From the NCBI RefSeq assembly GCF_021864465.1, contig NZ_JAKKUV010000006.1:1-64000 (forward strand): DNA of 64,000 nucleotides. Reading direction: 5' to 3'. The stretch is from Hyphobacterium sp. SN044. GTDB taxonomy: Bacteria > Pseudomonadota > Alphaproteobacteria > Caulobacterales > Maricaulaceae. The position numbers and the translations under genes are program-made. The notes beneath the pieces are model-generated. The model made no database searches and was not told where the DNA came from. It was given only the letters and a program-made list of their open reading frames with translations. Numbering within the stretch: the first letter of the stretch is position 1; every line of letters begins with the position of its first letter. Shown here one piece after another: positions 39,468 through 49,390 of the stretch.

Positions 39468-40125
39468 ATTCCGCCTCCCACACGCCGGGCGTCCGGTCCC
39501 GTGCCCGGAACAGCTCGGCCCGCCAGCGCGGCGCGCCGGGCGCCTTCGGATCGCCGGGATGCGGCGCGGACGGCAGCGAGGTCACCCGCCAGCGCCGCCG
39601 CGCGGCGGACAGGTCTTCCGGCGCGGAAAAGCGCAGGAGCGTGACCGGAATCCCGGTGCGCTCCGCGCGCAGCGCCAGACGCTTGGATGCGGTGAAGTCG
39701 AGCGCACGGGCTGCGCCCCATACCTCTCCGATCACACCGCCGAGCGCCGCGCATTTCAGGCCTTCCTCCATCGTCCAGAGCACATCGCCCGCATCCCGGG
39801 CACAGACGAGAACCAGCCGGTCCGGATCCGCGCCGAAGCGTTTGAGCCCGCCGCCATGCGGCCGGCCGGCTTCCAGCGCCGAGAGCCGGTCCTGGACCCA
39901 CAGAAGCGGTTTTCCGGCCGGCAGCTGGGCCAGCGCGAAACCGATCGCGCCGGCATCCCCGCCGCTGGCGAACACCTCGGTCAGCTCCGCCCGCCCGGCC
40001 GGAAAATCCGGCCCTTCCGCCCCCTCGCCCGTCTCGGCCCGTTCCGGCGGCTCCAGCGCATCGCCGGAGCGCAGGAAGGGCGAGACGAGACTCAGGTCCG
40101 GGGGTTTCGGGCGCACATCCTTCAC
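39379..40125 (-). CDS. imuA: RecA-like mutasome protein
   Basis: A 248-aa RecA/SulA-related protein, first gene of the imuA-imuB-dnaE2 cassette. The core is a ELTEVFASGG-type start with LLWVQDRLSALEAGRPHG and LVLVCARDAGDVLWTMEEGLK. The ATP-binding loop is degenerate. The GTG at 40125 is the only in-frame start downstream of a TGA located just above it, apart from GTG at 40116. The LexA box ends 6 bases upstream, so the mRNA is nearly leaderless. It is expected to bind ImuB and RecA-coated DNA during SOS. Confidence 0.9.
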   Translation of the reverse strand: MKDVRPKPPDLSLVSPFLRSGDALEPPERAETGEGAEGPDFPAGRAELTEVFASGGDAGAIGFALAQLPAGKPLLWVQDRLSALEAGRPHGGGLKRFGADPDRLVLVCARDAGDVLWTMEEGLKCAALGGVIGEVWGAARALDFTASKRLALRAERTGIPVTLLRFSAPEDLSAARRRWRVTSLPSAPHPGDPKAPGAPRWRAELFRARDRTPGVWEAEYDGAAHRLRLAPALPDPALAPAQLRAASG

Positions 40126-40131
40126 GAGTTT

Positions 40132-40146
40132 GTTCCGCTTTTGTTC
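40132..40146. promoter_or_regulatory. LexA (SOS) box upstream of imuA
   Basis: GTTC at 40132-40135 and GTTC at 40143-40146 with exactly seven bases between form the alphaproteobacterial LexA direct-repeat operator GTTC-N7-GTTC (GAAC-N7-GAAC on the imuA strand). It lies 7 to 21 bases before the imuA start, where bound LexA would block transcription. It predicts DNA-damage induction of imuA, imuB and dnaE2. Confidence 0.85.
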
Positions 40147-40311
40147 TCGTCATGAATCCTCAAGCGGAACGAAGAGTCAATGCCCGGAGGACGCTGCCGA
40201 GGCAGGCGATCCGATTCCGATTGACAGCCGAGGGGGTCAGCCCTAATTCGCCGCGCGATGCACCGGCGCGCCGGATGCAGCGCCCCTCCGCCGCGTGACC
40301 CCCAGCGGTCA

Positions 40312-41289
40312 ATGAGCGGACTTTCGAAAGCCGCCGCCATGGCCGGACCTGTCTTCCTCTCGGGCGATCCTGCCGCGGACCGCCGCGCCGAATTCGCCGA
40401 AAGCCTCGCCGCAGCGGGTGATCTCGACGGCGCCTGCGAAGTCATGGCCGGCGCGCTGGAACTGGCCCCGAACTGGAGCGCCGGCTGGTACCGGCTCGGC
40501 GAGTGGCAGGAAAAGGCCGGACGCACCGAAGCCGCCGACGCCGCCTGGGCCCGCTGCGTCGAGATCGACCCGGCCGATCCCCTCGGTGCCGGACCGAAGC
40601 GCGACCTCCTGCGCCCGGAACCGCTGGCGGAATCCCTGCCCCCCGCCTTCGTCGAGCTTCTGTTCGACCAGTATGCGCCGCGCTTCGAGCAATCCCTCGT
40701 CGGCAAGCTCGGCTATCGCGGCCCGCAGCTGATCATGGACGCGCTGCGCGCCACCGGTTTCACCCGCGCCGGACATGCGCTCGACCTCGGCTGCGGCACC
40801 GGCCTGATGGGCGAATATCTCCGCCCGGTCTGCGGCCGGCTCGACGGCAATGACCTCTCCGCCCGCATGCTGGCCGAAGCGCGCCGCAAGGGCGTCTATG
40901 ACCGGCTCGACAAGGCCGATATCGCCCGCCTCGAAATCGGCGCGGAGCGCTACGACCTGATCGTCGCGGCCGACGTCTTCACCTATGTCGGCGCGCTCGA
41001 AGACATCATCGCCTGGTGCGCGGGCTCTCTCGCCGAGACCGGCTGGCTCGCCTTCACGGTGGAAAAGGGCGAGGACGGCGTGACGCTGCGTGACAGCCGC
41101 CGCTTCGCCCATGCCCCGGACTATGTCCGAGACCTGCTTGCCGCCGCCGGCTTCGCCGGAGTGAGCGTCAGCGAAGGCGTCATGCGCCGCGACCGGGGCA
41201 CGGACATCACCTCGCTCTGCATCATCGCCTCGCGCCAGCCGCACGGACGGCTGCGCGAAGGCGACGGCGAGGCGCGGGAGACCGCCTGA
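40312..41289 (+). CDS. TPR-containing class I methyltransferase
   Basis: About 325 aa. The N-terminal part (residues 20-95) has a TPR-like pair of helices (AGDLDGACEVMAGALELAPN and WYRLGEWQEKAGRTEAADAAW), and the C-terminal half is a SAM-dependent methyltransferase with motif I ALDLGCGTGLMGEYL near residue 158 and RYDLIVAADVFTYVG near 219. Family members with this TPR-plus-methyltransferase form are common in Caulobacterales and Rhizobiales, substrate usually unknown. ATG 40312 is used; ATG 40339 is an alternative. The gene is divergent from imuA. Confidence 0.87.
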   Translation: MSGLSKAAAMAGPVFLSGDPAADRRAEFAESLAAAGDLDGACEVMAGALELAPNWSAGWYRLGEWQEKAGRTEAADAAWARCVEIDPADPLGAGPKRDLLRPEPLAESLPPAFVELLFDQYAPRFEQSLVGKLGYRGPQLIMDALRATGFTRAGHALDLGCGTGLMGEYLRPVCGRLDGNDLSARMLAEARRKGVYDRLDKADIARLEIGAERYDLIVAADVFTYVGALEDIIAWCAGSLAETGWLAFTVEKGEDGVTLRDSRRFAHAPDYVRDLLAAAGFAGVSVSEGVMRRDRGTDITSLCIIASRQPHGRLREGDGEARETA

Positions 41290-41306
41290 CGCTATTGCGC
41301 CAGACG

Positions 41307-44300
41307 TTATTGGGCTAGGCGCCACCCGGCGGACTGTCCGGCGATCACCAGGACCGGTGCCTCGTTATCGTTCGCTGGCAGGTCGATGACCGCGGCATAG
41401 CTGCCCGACATCGCGCACCCGGTCAGCGACAACACCATCACCGATGACGCCGCGCCACTGGCCTGGCCATAGACCGCACAGCCGCCCGCGATGCCACGGA
41501 TCTCGCCGGTCTCCAGGATATGGACGCTGCCGCCATAGGCTCCGGCGAGGTCACGCCACTGCATGGCGCTGTCGGAGCGCGCATCGCGCACGCCCCAGAA
41601 TTCGCCGGGATGATCGGCCCAGACCGCACCGAGGCGGATCGTGCCCTCGCTGGTCCAGCGCCCGTCCGTCCCGGCCTGGCGGAAGCGGCCCGGCACCTCG
41701 GTGTCGAGAACCGGATCGAACACGGCGAGACGCGGGGCCATCCCGTCATCGATGATGGCGACGCCATTCCCGGCGACATGGACCGCGGCGGACACATGAT
41801 CCGGCCAGCCGCCGTCATGGCGGCGCATCACCACGCTCCACCGGCCCGACGGTACCGCCGACGCGACCGGAATATCCGCCGCGGCCGGCGCGGTGACGGC
41901 CGCACTGGCGACCGACCGAACCGTCCCGCCTGCATCGGTGAAGCGGAGATAGACCCGCGCATTGGCCGGATCGAACGGAATGCCCGCCCCGCCGCTCGCA
42001 TCGCGGACGAAGACCGCATAGAAGACCGCGGCATTCTGCTGGACGACGGTGGTCACGCTCGGCCCGCGCGGCGTGATGCACAGGGCGGACGCGTTGATCT
42101 GGCACATCTCGAGCATGACCGGTAATGCGGCACTGCCCGTATCCACCGAAGCGGTCAGCGTCGCCTCATTGGCACCGGCAGAGCCGTCGCCTGCGCCGAT
42201 ATTGACCGCCGCCGCGGTCATCACCTGGGCCCGGCCCGACGCCGCGATGCGGATCACCCCGTCACCCGATGGCGTGGCGCTGGTGCTGAGCACGTCGGGC
42301 ACTGGCGCGCTTCCGATCGACAGCAGGATCGAGTTGATCCCGGGCAAGGCGATGAAGCCGGCATTCTGGCAGGTCACCAGCGGGTAGAGCAGGTAGCCGG
42401 ACGGTCCTGTCTGCGTGTTCGGCGTCATGCCGAGCACGAAATTCGCCGACTCGCCCGGCAACAGGTCGAAATACGGATTGAGCGGCCCGGTCGGATTGCC
42501 CGACCCGTCGAGTCGCGCCGACGTCAGGGTGACCGGCGAGTCGGTCGGGTTCGACACGTAGCAATTCTGCGCCGCGGCCTGCTGCCCGTTCGACACCGAC
42601 AGAAGGGCCGACATCTCCGCACCGCCCATATAGCCCGATCGTGCACCCGGCAGGGTCGCCGTCATGATCCGCGCCTGCGGCGGCGAGGCCAGCTGGAACA
42701 GGGCCCCCACTGACGCATTGGTGGTCAGATCGACCGTGCACACCGCGTCGGTGCGGCCGGCGCAGGGTCCGGACGTCCACACGGCGAAGACCGAGTCCGG
42801 ATTGGGCGTGACGCTGAGCGCATAACTCCGCCCGCCCTCGATGGAGGCGTTGCAATCGGCGCTGCAGTCGAGCCCGGCAGGGTTGCTGACGATCCGTCCG
42901 CCGCCCAGGCCGGAGAAGTCCACCGACAGCGTGCGCAGGCCGTTATAGGCAAGCGCGAATTGCGTCGCCGCGCCGCTACCATTGCCCGCCGTGTCCTGCG
43001 CCGCTCCGGTCGTGACGTCGACCGTGACATTGCCGGTCACCACGGGGGTGATCGTGGCGGTATAGGTCCGTGCGTCGGTCGCGCTGAAGTTCGACGCCGC
43101 ACCGTTCCCGACCGTCAGATCGGACAGATCGAAACCGGTCACGTCTTCGTTGAAGCTGACCGTGATCTGGAACGGTCCGGTGACCGGAGCGGAGGCCGAA
43201 CTGGAAATGCTGACCGTCGGCGCCGTGTTATCGAGCGTATAGCTCTCATTCGCGCCGGTTGGTGTTGTATTCACCAGCGCATTGCCAGCCCGGTCGGTGA
43301 TATTCTGACCCGCCGCGAAGGCGAGCGCCACATTGCCGTTCAACCCGGCCAGATCGCCGCCGGAAACGGTGACGTAGAAGGTCGTGTCCGAGACGGCGAA
43401 GGGACGGAAAATGCCGTCATCCGAAGCCGCGGCCTGAACCGGTGCCGAAGCCGAAAGCGCGATGATCGAATTCACCCCCGCCGTCGTTCCCGAGGGATCG
43501 AAATCCTCCGGTGAGAGGTTCGAAACCCCTTCCGAGAACACGACCTGCCAGCGCAGATAATCCTGGTTCGTCACAGAACCCGCAGGGTCAAGACGCGTGA
43601 TCGAAACCACACGCGGCGCGGTCGCGTCATAGGTCACGCCGTAATTGCCCGAACTGTTGAGATTGCCGGCAGCGTCGCTCGCCACCTCCGCGGGGACAAA
43701 GATCAGGACCTGACCTTCCTGGTTCGGTGTGATCGTCGCGGTATAGACCGCCCCCGAGCCGGCAAAGTTCGACGCCGTGCCGCGCGAAAGGAGGAGGTCG
43801 CCGGCATCGAAACCGGTGACACTTTCCGAGAAGGTGAAGGTCGCCGTGAAGGCCCCCGACACCGGCCCGGCAGGACCGGAGACCACGAGCGTGGGCGCGG
43901 TGAGGTCCGCGACGAAACTCGCCGTCGTCAGCGCGATCGGATTGCTGGTCAGGTCGGTGACCGTTCCGGCCAGGATCGACAGATTGACCGTCCCGCTCGC
44001 CGTTGGCGTGATCCGCGCCGAATAGCTCGACTGCGACAGGGACTGGAAGTTCGACACGTTCGCGCCCGTGGCCACGATGTCGCCAGAGGAGAAGCCGGTC
44101 ACATTCTCCGAGAAGGTGAAGGTCACGGTCACAGCGCCATTCACCGGACCGGTCGGCACCCCGATCGCCACGGTAGGCGCTGTGGCGTCCATCGTGACCG
44201 AGAATTGCGTCGCGGCGGTATTGCCGTTGCCGGCCGCATCATTGGCCACACCGGCTGCCAGGTCGACCGTCACCGGGCCATCCCCGGCGGGGGTGATGGT

Positions 44301-47300
44301 GACGTTATAGAGGAAGCCGGACCCGGTCAGATTGCTCGCCGTTCCGTTCCCCACCGTGAAGTCGCCGACGGCGAGCCCCGTGACGGTCTCGGTGAACTGG
44401 ACCGCGACATCGAAAGCGGCATTCACGGTGCCGGACGGACCTGACAGCGACGCGGCCGGCGCGACGGAATCGAACCTCACGACGCGGGAAGCACCTTCCA
44501 TCAGATTGCCCGCCAGATCGGTGGCGGACCCGAAATTGACGAAGACGGTGACATCGCCCTGCGCGGCGGGCGTGATCGTTGCGGAATAGACCGCGCCCGA
44601 CCCGGCAAAATTCGTCGCCGCGCCATTCAAGACCTGCACGTCGCTGGCGTCGAAGCCGGTCATGGCCTGCGAGAAGGTGAAGGTCGCCGTGAAGGCCGCA
44701 TTCACGGGTCCTTCGGGCGTGATGGCCAGCGTCGGTGCGGCATTGTCGACCGTGTAGGTCAGCTCGGCCCCAGCCGGGATCGTCCGGTCCATGACATTGC
44801 CGTAGTCATCGGCGAAGTCGGTATTGGCCAGACCCAGCGTGACATCGCCATTGAGACTGGCGAGATCGCCCCCGGAGACGGTCACATAGAGCCCGATCGA
44901 AAAGCGTTCGACATTGGTCACGGTCGCGGTCGTGCCCGAAACGGTGAAGGCGTTGGCCGGGAGTGTGAACAACGAATCGATCGCGCTGAAATTCAATTGC
45001 CAGACGAGACTGTTGGCATTGGTGGGCGAGGTTGCCGGTGTCAGGCGTGTGATCGAGGCCAGCGCCGGTGCGGTATTGCGCACATCATAGGTCTGGTCGG
45101 TGCCCGGTTCGCCCGCCGGCAGGGCATTGCCCGCCGAGTCGGTGATGTTCTGGCCGGCGGCCAGATTGAGTCCGACCGTTCCGGTCAGGCTTGCGAGATT
45201 GCCGCCCGAGAGGGTCAGCGTGTAGGCCGAGCCCGAACCGGCGAGCACACCGGTCGCAGTCGTTCCGGTGATGGTGAAATCGTCGGCCGAGACATTGGCG
45301 ACAGCCTCGTTGAAGCTGATATCGAAAACCAGCGTATCGGCATTGGTCTTTTCGCCCGCCGGCGTGTTGCGCGCGAAGGCGGTCAGTGCCGGTGCGGTGT
45401 TGTCGATGACGAAACTGTTGTTGTTCGTTCCGGTCGGCGTGGTGTTGGTGAGTGCATTGCCCGCCGTGTCGGTAATGTTCTGTCCACCGGCGAAGCCGAG
45501 CGTGATCGTGCCGTTCATCACGGCGATGTCGCCGCCCGATACGGTCACGTCCCAGAAATTGCCGGACGGATTCGTGACATTCGTCACGCCAGCCGTCGAT
45601 CCGAACACCGTGAAGTCACCCACATCGACATTCGACACCGCTTCGCTGAACGTCACCCGCCAGATCACGCTGTTCGCATTCGTCGGCGTGGTGGCCGGTG
45701 TCTGCCGTTCGATCAAGGCAACGCGCGGGGCGGTGCCATCTGCGGTCACCGAAAATTGCGTCGCCGCCGTATTGCCGTTGCCGACACTGTCGGTTGCCAC
45801 GCCGCCGGCGACATCGACCGTCACCGTGCCATCCCCCGAGGGTGTGACATTGGCGTTATAGGTCGTGCCGGATCCGGAAAAGCTGCCGAGCGTCGCATTC
45901 GACAGCGTGATTTCATTCGACGCAAAACCGGAAACGGCTTCGGAGAAGGTGATGGTCGCCGCGAACTGGCCCTGCACCGGACCGGCCGGTCCTGAAATCG
46001 AGACCGTCGGCGCGGTGTTGTCGAGCGTATAGGTCGGCTGGTTCGAGCCGGTCACGCTCGTATCCACAAGCGCGGCACCGGCCGTACTTTGAATATTCTG
46101 GCCCGGCGCGAAACCCAGCGTGACCGTCCCGTTGACCGAGGCGAGATCGCCGCCCGATGCCGTGACCCGATAGCTCTGGGCATTGTCCTGGATCACACCC
46201 AGCGACGCCGTCGTTCCGGACACCGTAAAGTCGTCGGCACTGACATTGGTGACACCAGTGTTGAAGCTGACCGCCCAGGTCAGGCTGTCGGCATTGGTTG
46301 GTGAAACGGCGGGCGTATCGCGAATGATCTGGCTGACGCGCGGCGGGATGGCATAGGTGACCGAATACTGGGTCGCCGCCGTGTTGTTGTTACCGGCGGC
46401 ATCCGTGGCCGCCGAACCTGCAACGTTGAGCGTTACCGTGCCAGGCGCCGTTGGCGTGATGGTGGCGGTGTAGACCGAGGCACTCGTGGCCTGGAAGTTC
46501 GACACGGTAGCGTTGCTCGCACTTATGTCGCCGACCACAAATCCGGTGACATTCTCCGAGAATGTAAATGTCGCGGTGAACGCAGCCGTGACCACTCCCG
46601 ATGGCCCGGTGATCGAGACCGTCGGCGCCGCCGTGTCGAGCGAAGCGTGCGCGAGATTCACCCGGATTCGAGGCCGGACGAGGTTGGAGGGCGATTCCGT
46701 GACCGACAGGCCGGTATTTTCCAGGGCGGTTTCGATGTCCTGGACGGTGGCGGAGGGATTGGCGGCCCGCAGCAGGGCAAAGGCACCCGCCACATGCGGC
46801 GTTGCCATCGACGTGCCGCTGATCGACCGGGCCCGGCCGGGAAGCGTGTCGTTTATGGTCGGCTCAGCCGAATTGATCGCCACGCCCGGCGCCAGCATGT
46901 CGATCATGGTCGCGGAGTTGGAAAAGCTGGCGACGACATCGCTGTCGTCGGTCGCGCCAACCGTGATGGCAGGCTCGATACAGCCCGGCGCCCCGACGGC
47001 GTTGTTATACCCGTTATTGCCTGAAGCGATGACCGTCGCGACATTCGCGGTCCGCAGATTGTTGATGACCGTATACCGCGAATCCGCGTTGCAGAATGTG
47101 GTGTTGTTGCCCCCGCCCAGACTCATGTTGATCGAGGTCAGTCCGAGCGTCGCGCGATTGGTATAGAGCCAGTCGAGCGCCGCGATCTGGTCGGACGTGT
47201 AGGAAAGCGCACACGGAACGGCGAGGCCGAAGCCCGCGCAATAGGCCGTGAAATTGGAGAATACCTGAACGGCGACGATATTCGCGCCCGGCGCGACACC

Positions 47301-48122
47301 GATCAGCGTGTCGCCCGTACCCGGATCTACGAAGCTGGCCCCGGCGGCAATGCCGGCCACGTGCGTGCCGTGTCCGCACCCGGCAATCACCGTCCCCGTA
47401 TCGCCCGTATAGGCGCAGTCATCGCCCGCATCCGCGGTCGTCGTGTCGCTTGCGGCACCGGCCGGACACAGGCTCGTCGAATCTGTCGAAACCGTCGACG
47501 AGAAACAGGCGGATTCGAGAATACGTCCTGAGAACATGGGATGTTCATGATCGACCCCTGTATCGAGAATGGCGATCGTGCTGCCGGCACCGGTCAGGCC
47601 CGCGCTGTGCAGCGTGTTGGCGCCGATCAGAGGTATCGTGCCGTTCGACATTGGCGGCACAGGCCGGTCGAGCTGGATATCGGAAACGGAGGGATCCGCC
47701 AGCAGGGCGTTGATCTCGTCTGCCGTCAGATACATCGAGACCATCGCCACGCTGCGGTATTCGCGCCGCAGCGGCGACCCCTGCGCGGCCGGGGCAGCAA
47801 GCGTGGCCGAGGACACACCCAGCGCGCGCTCGATGATCGCTCTCTGCCGGGCGATCCGGGCGTCGGCCGCCGCGTCGAACGCGGGACCATCAAGACCATC
47901 TGCCTCGAATTCGGGGAGATCGAACACGACGATGACCGGCACGCGTTCCGACGCCGCCAGCGCTTCTGCCAGGGTCTGCTCGTCCTGCGCAGCGTGGGCG
48001 GGCTGCGCGAGAGCGGTACCGAGCAGCGCGGCGGCCGCAAGCGTTACTGCAATCGTCCGAACGGCGCGGGCATGGCCCAAAAGCCGGCGGACAAGCGACT
48101 TCAGCACGACGAAACCGGTCAT
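41307..48122 (-). CDS. Giant secreted subtilisin-like protease with Ig-like repeats
   Basis: A 2271-aa protein. A signal peptide (about residues 1-46) is followed by an inhibitor-I9-like propeptide (about 50-155) and an S8 catalytic domain (about 175-480) with Asp near 187 in AILDTGVDHEHP, His near 250 in GHGTHVAG, and Ser near 431 in SGTSMATPHVAG. Twelve Ig-like repeats (nt about 42960-46640) come in two forms: form A (TFTFSENVTGF-like, seven copies) and form B (SPTNADSL...VSGTTA..., five copies), in order A B A B B B A A A A B A. A repeat domain like InlB-B (about nt 42690-42940) and a long C-terminal beta-rich region follow. The start at 48122 is chosen over the 43-codon extension. It is probably cell-surface or extracellular. 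Confidence 0.92.
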   Translation of the reverse strand: MTGFVVLKSLVRRLLGHARAVRTIAVTLAAAALLGTALAQPAHAAQDEQTLAEALAASERVPVIVVFDLPEFEADGLDGPAFDAAADARIARQRAIIERALGVSSATLAAPAAQGSPLRREYRSVAMVSMYLTADEINALLADPSVSDIQLDRPVPPMSNGTIPLIGANTLHSAGLTGAGSTIAILDTGVDHEHPMFSGRILESACFSSTVSTDSTSLCPAGAASDTTTADAGDDCAYTGDTGTVIAGCGHGTHVAGIAAGASFVDPGTGDTLIGVAPGANIVAVQVFSNFTAYCAGFGLAVPCALSYTSDQIAALDWLYTNRATLGLTSINMSLGGGNNTTFCNADSRYTVINNLRTANVATVIASGNNGYNNAVGAPGCIEPAITVGATDDSDVVASFSNSATMIDMLAPGVAINSAEPTINDTLPGRARSISGTSMATPHVAGAFALLRAANPSATVQDIETALENTGLSVTESPSNLVRPRIRVNLAHASLDTAAPTVSITGPSGVVTAAFTATFTFSENVTGFVVGDISASNATVSNFQATSASVYTATITPTAPGTVTLNVAGSAATDAAGNNNTAATQYSVTYAIPPRVSQIIRDTPAVSPTNADSLTWAVSFNTGVTNVSADDFTVSGTTASLGVIQDNAQSYRVTASGGDLASVNGTVTLGFAPGQNIQSTAGAALVDTSVTGSNQPTYTLDNTAPTVSISGPAGPVQGQFAATITFSEAVSGFASNEITLSNATLGSFSGSGTTYNANVTPSGDGTVTVDVAGGVATDSVGNGNTAATQFSVTADGTAPRVALIERQTPATTPTNANSVIWRVTFSEAVSNVDVGDFTVFGSTAGVTNVTNPSGNFWDVTVSGGDIAVMNGTITLGFAGGQNITDTAGNALTNTTPTGTNNNSFVIDNTAPALTAFARNTPAGEKTNADTLVFDISFNEAVANVSADDFTITGTTATGVLAGSGSAYTLTLSGGNLASLTGTVGLNLAAGQNITDSAGNALPAGEPGTDQTYDVRNTAPALASITRLTPATSPTNANSLVWQLNFSAIDSLFTLPANAFTVSGTTATVTNVERFSIGLYVTVSGGDLASLNGDVTLGLANTDFADDYGNVMDRTIPAGAELTYTVDNAAPTLAITPEGPVNAAFTATFTFSQAMTGFDASDVQVLNGAATNFAGSGAVYSATITPAAQGDVTVFVNFGSATDLAGNLMEGASRVVRFDSVAPAASLSGPSGTVNAAFDVAVQFTETVTGLAVGDFTVGNGTASNLTGSGFLYNVTITPAGDGPVTVDLAAGVANDAAGNGNTAATQFSVTMDATAPTVAIGVPTGPVNGAVTVTFTFSENVTGFSSGDIVATGANVSNFQSLSQSSYSARITPTASGTVNLSILAGTVTDLTSNPIALTTASFVADLTAPTLVVSGPAGPVSGAFTATFTFSESVTGFDAGDLLLSRGTASNFAGSGAVYTATITPNQEGQVLIFVPAEVASDAAGNLNSSGNYGVTYDATAPRVVSITRLDPAGSVTNQDYLRWQVVFSEGVSNLSPEDFDPSGTTAGVNSIIALSASAPVQAAASDDGIFRPFAVSDTTFYVTVSGGDLAGLNGNVALAFAAGQNITDRAGNALVNTTPTGANESYTLDNTAPTVSISSSASAPVTGPFQITVSFNEDVTGFDLSDLTVGNGAASNFSATDARTYTATITPVVTGNVTVDVTTGAAQDTAGNGSGAATQFALAYNGLRTLSVDFSGLGGGRIVSNPAGLDCSADCNASIEGGRSYALSVTPNPDSVFAVWTSGPCAGRTDAVCTVDLTTNASVGALFQLASPPQARIMTATLPGARSGYMGGAEMSALLSVSNGQQAAAQNCYVSNPTDSPVTLTSARLDGSGNPTGPLNPYFDLLPGESANFVLGMTPNTQTGPSGYLLYPLVTCQNAGFIALPGINSILLSIGSAPVPDVLSTSATPSGDGVIRIAASGRAQVMTAAAVNIGAGDGSAGANEATLTASVDTGSAALPVMLEMCQINASALCITPRGPSVTTVVQQNAAVFYAVFVRDASGGAGIPFDPANARVYLRFTDAGGTVRSVASAAVTAPAAADIPVASAVPSGRWSVVMRRHDGGWPDHVSAAVHVAGNGVAIIDDGMAPRLAVFDPVLDTEVPGRFRQAGTDGRWTSEGTIRLGAVWADHPGEFWGVRDARSDSAMQWRDLAGAYGGSVHILETGEIRGIAGGCAVYGQASGAASSVMVLSLTGCAMSGSYAAVIDLPANDNEAPVLVIAGQSAGWRLAQ

Positions 48123-48497
48123 GAACGTCCCCGTTGTCTCGGGGCCGTACCGCTGGAGCCGGTCATCCCCTCTGTCAGGGATCCGCGCGGTTAAATTCAC
48201 CGCACGCCCCCGGCTGTTGAGAATGAAAATAAACAATGGACGCCGCAACAATATTTTCGCGAAGGGCGCAATATATTCAACAATCTATGCCTTATATCGC
48301 CCTTCAGGCGAGAAGCATTAAACCAGAGATGGCGGGGTCAATTCAGACGTGTGCCGCCGGTGACTGCCGAAATGGCAAGTCCGTGCGACCCGTTGACGCT
48401 TTCGCACCGTGCGGGCTGGCCATTCGGGCGGCGGACGCATAGGTGAAAGCTGACCCTTCGCGGCCCGGCCTGCTCCGTCCGCGACCAGAACGCCGGA
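48123..48497. other. AT-rich intergenic region upstream of the giant protease
   Basis: A 375-nt gap between divergent genes. Around 48215-48330 the sequence becomes clearly AT-rich compared with its surroundings. It contains an inverted pair GAAGGGCG (48261-48268) and CGCCCTTC (48298-48305) flanking an AT-rich 29-nt loop. It is the likely promoter region of the protease (minus) and possibly of fpr (plus). No gene is seen. Confidence 0.55.
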
Positions 48498-49322
48498 ATG
48501 CCCATGTTCGACAACATCCTCCATGACGATTTCGTCCCGCCGAAGACCACGACGGTCGAGCGCGTCCTGTCCGTGAAGCACTGGACCGACACGCTCTTCT
48601 CCTTCCGCATCACGCGGCCGCAGGCCTTCCGCTTCCGCGCCGGCGAATTCGTGATGATCGGCCTGATGATCGCCGGCAAACCGGTGCTGCGCGCCTATTC
48701 GATCTGCAGCCCGACCTGGGACGAAGAACTGGAATTCTACTCGATCAAGGCCCCGGGCGGTCAGCTGACCACCGAGCTGCAGCACATCCAGCCCGGCGAC
48801 GGCGTCCTGCTCGGCAAAAAGCCGACCGGCACGCTGGTCCACGACGCGCTCATTCCCGGCGACCACCTCTACCTCTTCTCCACCGGCACGGGCCTCGCCC
48901 CCTTCGCGAGCGTGATCCGCGAGCCGGAGACCTATGAGAAGTTCAAGACCGTCATCCTGACCCATACCTGCCGCACCGGCGCGGAGCTCGAATACGGCAA
49001 GGAACTGGTCGCCGCGATCCGTCAGGACCCGCTGGTCGGCGAGCTGGTCGGCGACCGGCTCATTCACTTCACCTCGACCACGCGCGACGACAGCGAGACC
49101 CAGCGCGGACGCATCACCGACCTGATCGCCAACGGCGAACTCTTCGAGGCCACAGGCATGCCCGCGCTCGACCCGGCGACCGACCGGGTGATGATCTGCG
49201 GGTCCGACGCCATGCTGCGCGACCTCAAGGCCATGATGATCGAGCGCGGCTTCACCGAAGGCTCGAACGCCGCCCCGGCGCAATTCGTGATCGAGAAGGC
49301 CTTCGCGGGCGAAGGCGTCTGA
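48498..49322 (+). CDS. fpr: Ferredoxin--NADP reductase
   Basis: A 274-aa FAD enzyme that exchanges electrons between NADPH and ferredoxin or flavodoxin. The FAD-binding RAYSICS segment (about 68-74), the IKAPGGQLTTELQ loop near 88-100, and the NADP-binding STGTGLAPFASVIREP (about 131-146) are present, and it ends in a short tail as in bacterial Fpr. The gene is monocistronic or leads into the metallo-hydrolase 68 bases later. It may support biosynthetic or oxidative stress reductions. Confidence 0.93.
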   Translation: MPMFDNILHDDFVPPKTTTVERVLSVKHWTDTLFSFRITRPQAFRFRAGEFVMIGLMIAGKPVLRAYSICSPTWDEELEFYSIKAPGGQLTTELQHIQPGDGVLLGKKPTGTLVHDALIPGDHLYLFSTGTGLAPFASVIREPETYEKFKTVILTHTCRTGAELEYGKELVAAIRQDPLVGELVGDRLIHFTSTTRDDSETQRGRITDLIANGELFEATGMPALDPATDRVMICGSDAMLRDLKAMMIERGFTEGSNAAPAQFVIEKAFAGEGV

Positions 49323-49390
49323 CGCGGCTTGAACGCCGGGCCGCCGCCCGCCATCTTGTGAGCCACCCCATGCCGCCACGCGAGGCCGCC

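Noticed and set aside
42960..46640. CRISPR-like or satellite repeats inside the protease gene
   Set aside because: The repeats are about 280-390 bp long, in frame and protein-coding (Ig-like domains), with no short spacers.
48123..48251. Upstream start (48251) for the giant protease
   Set aside because: It adds 43 residues ahead of a normal signal peptide; ATG 48122 is the better start.
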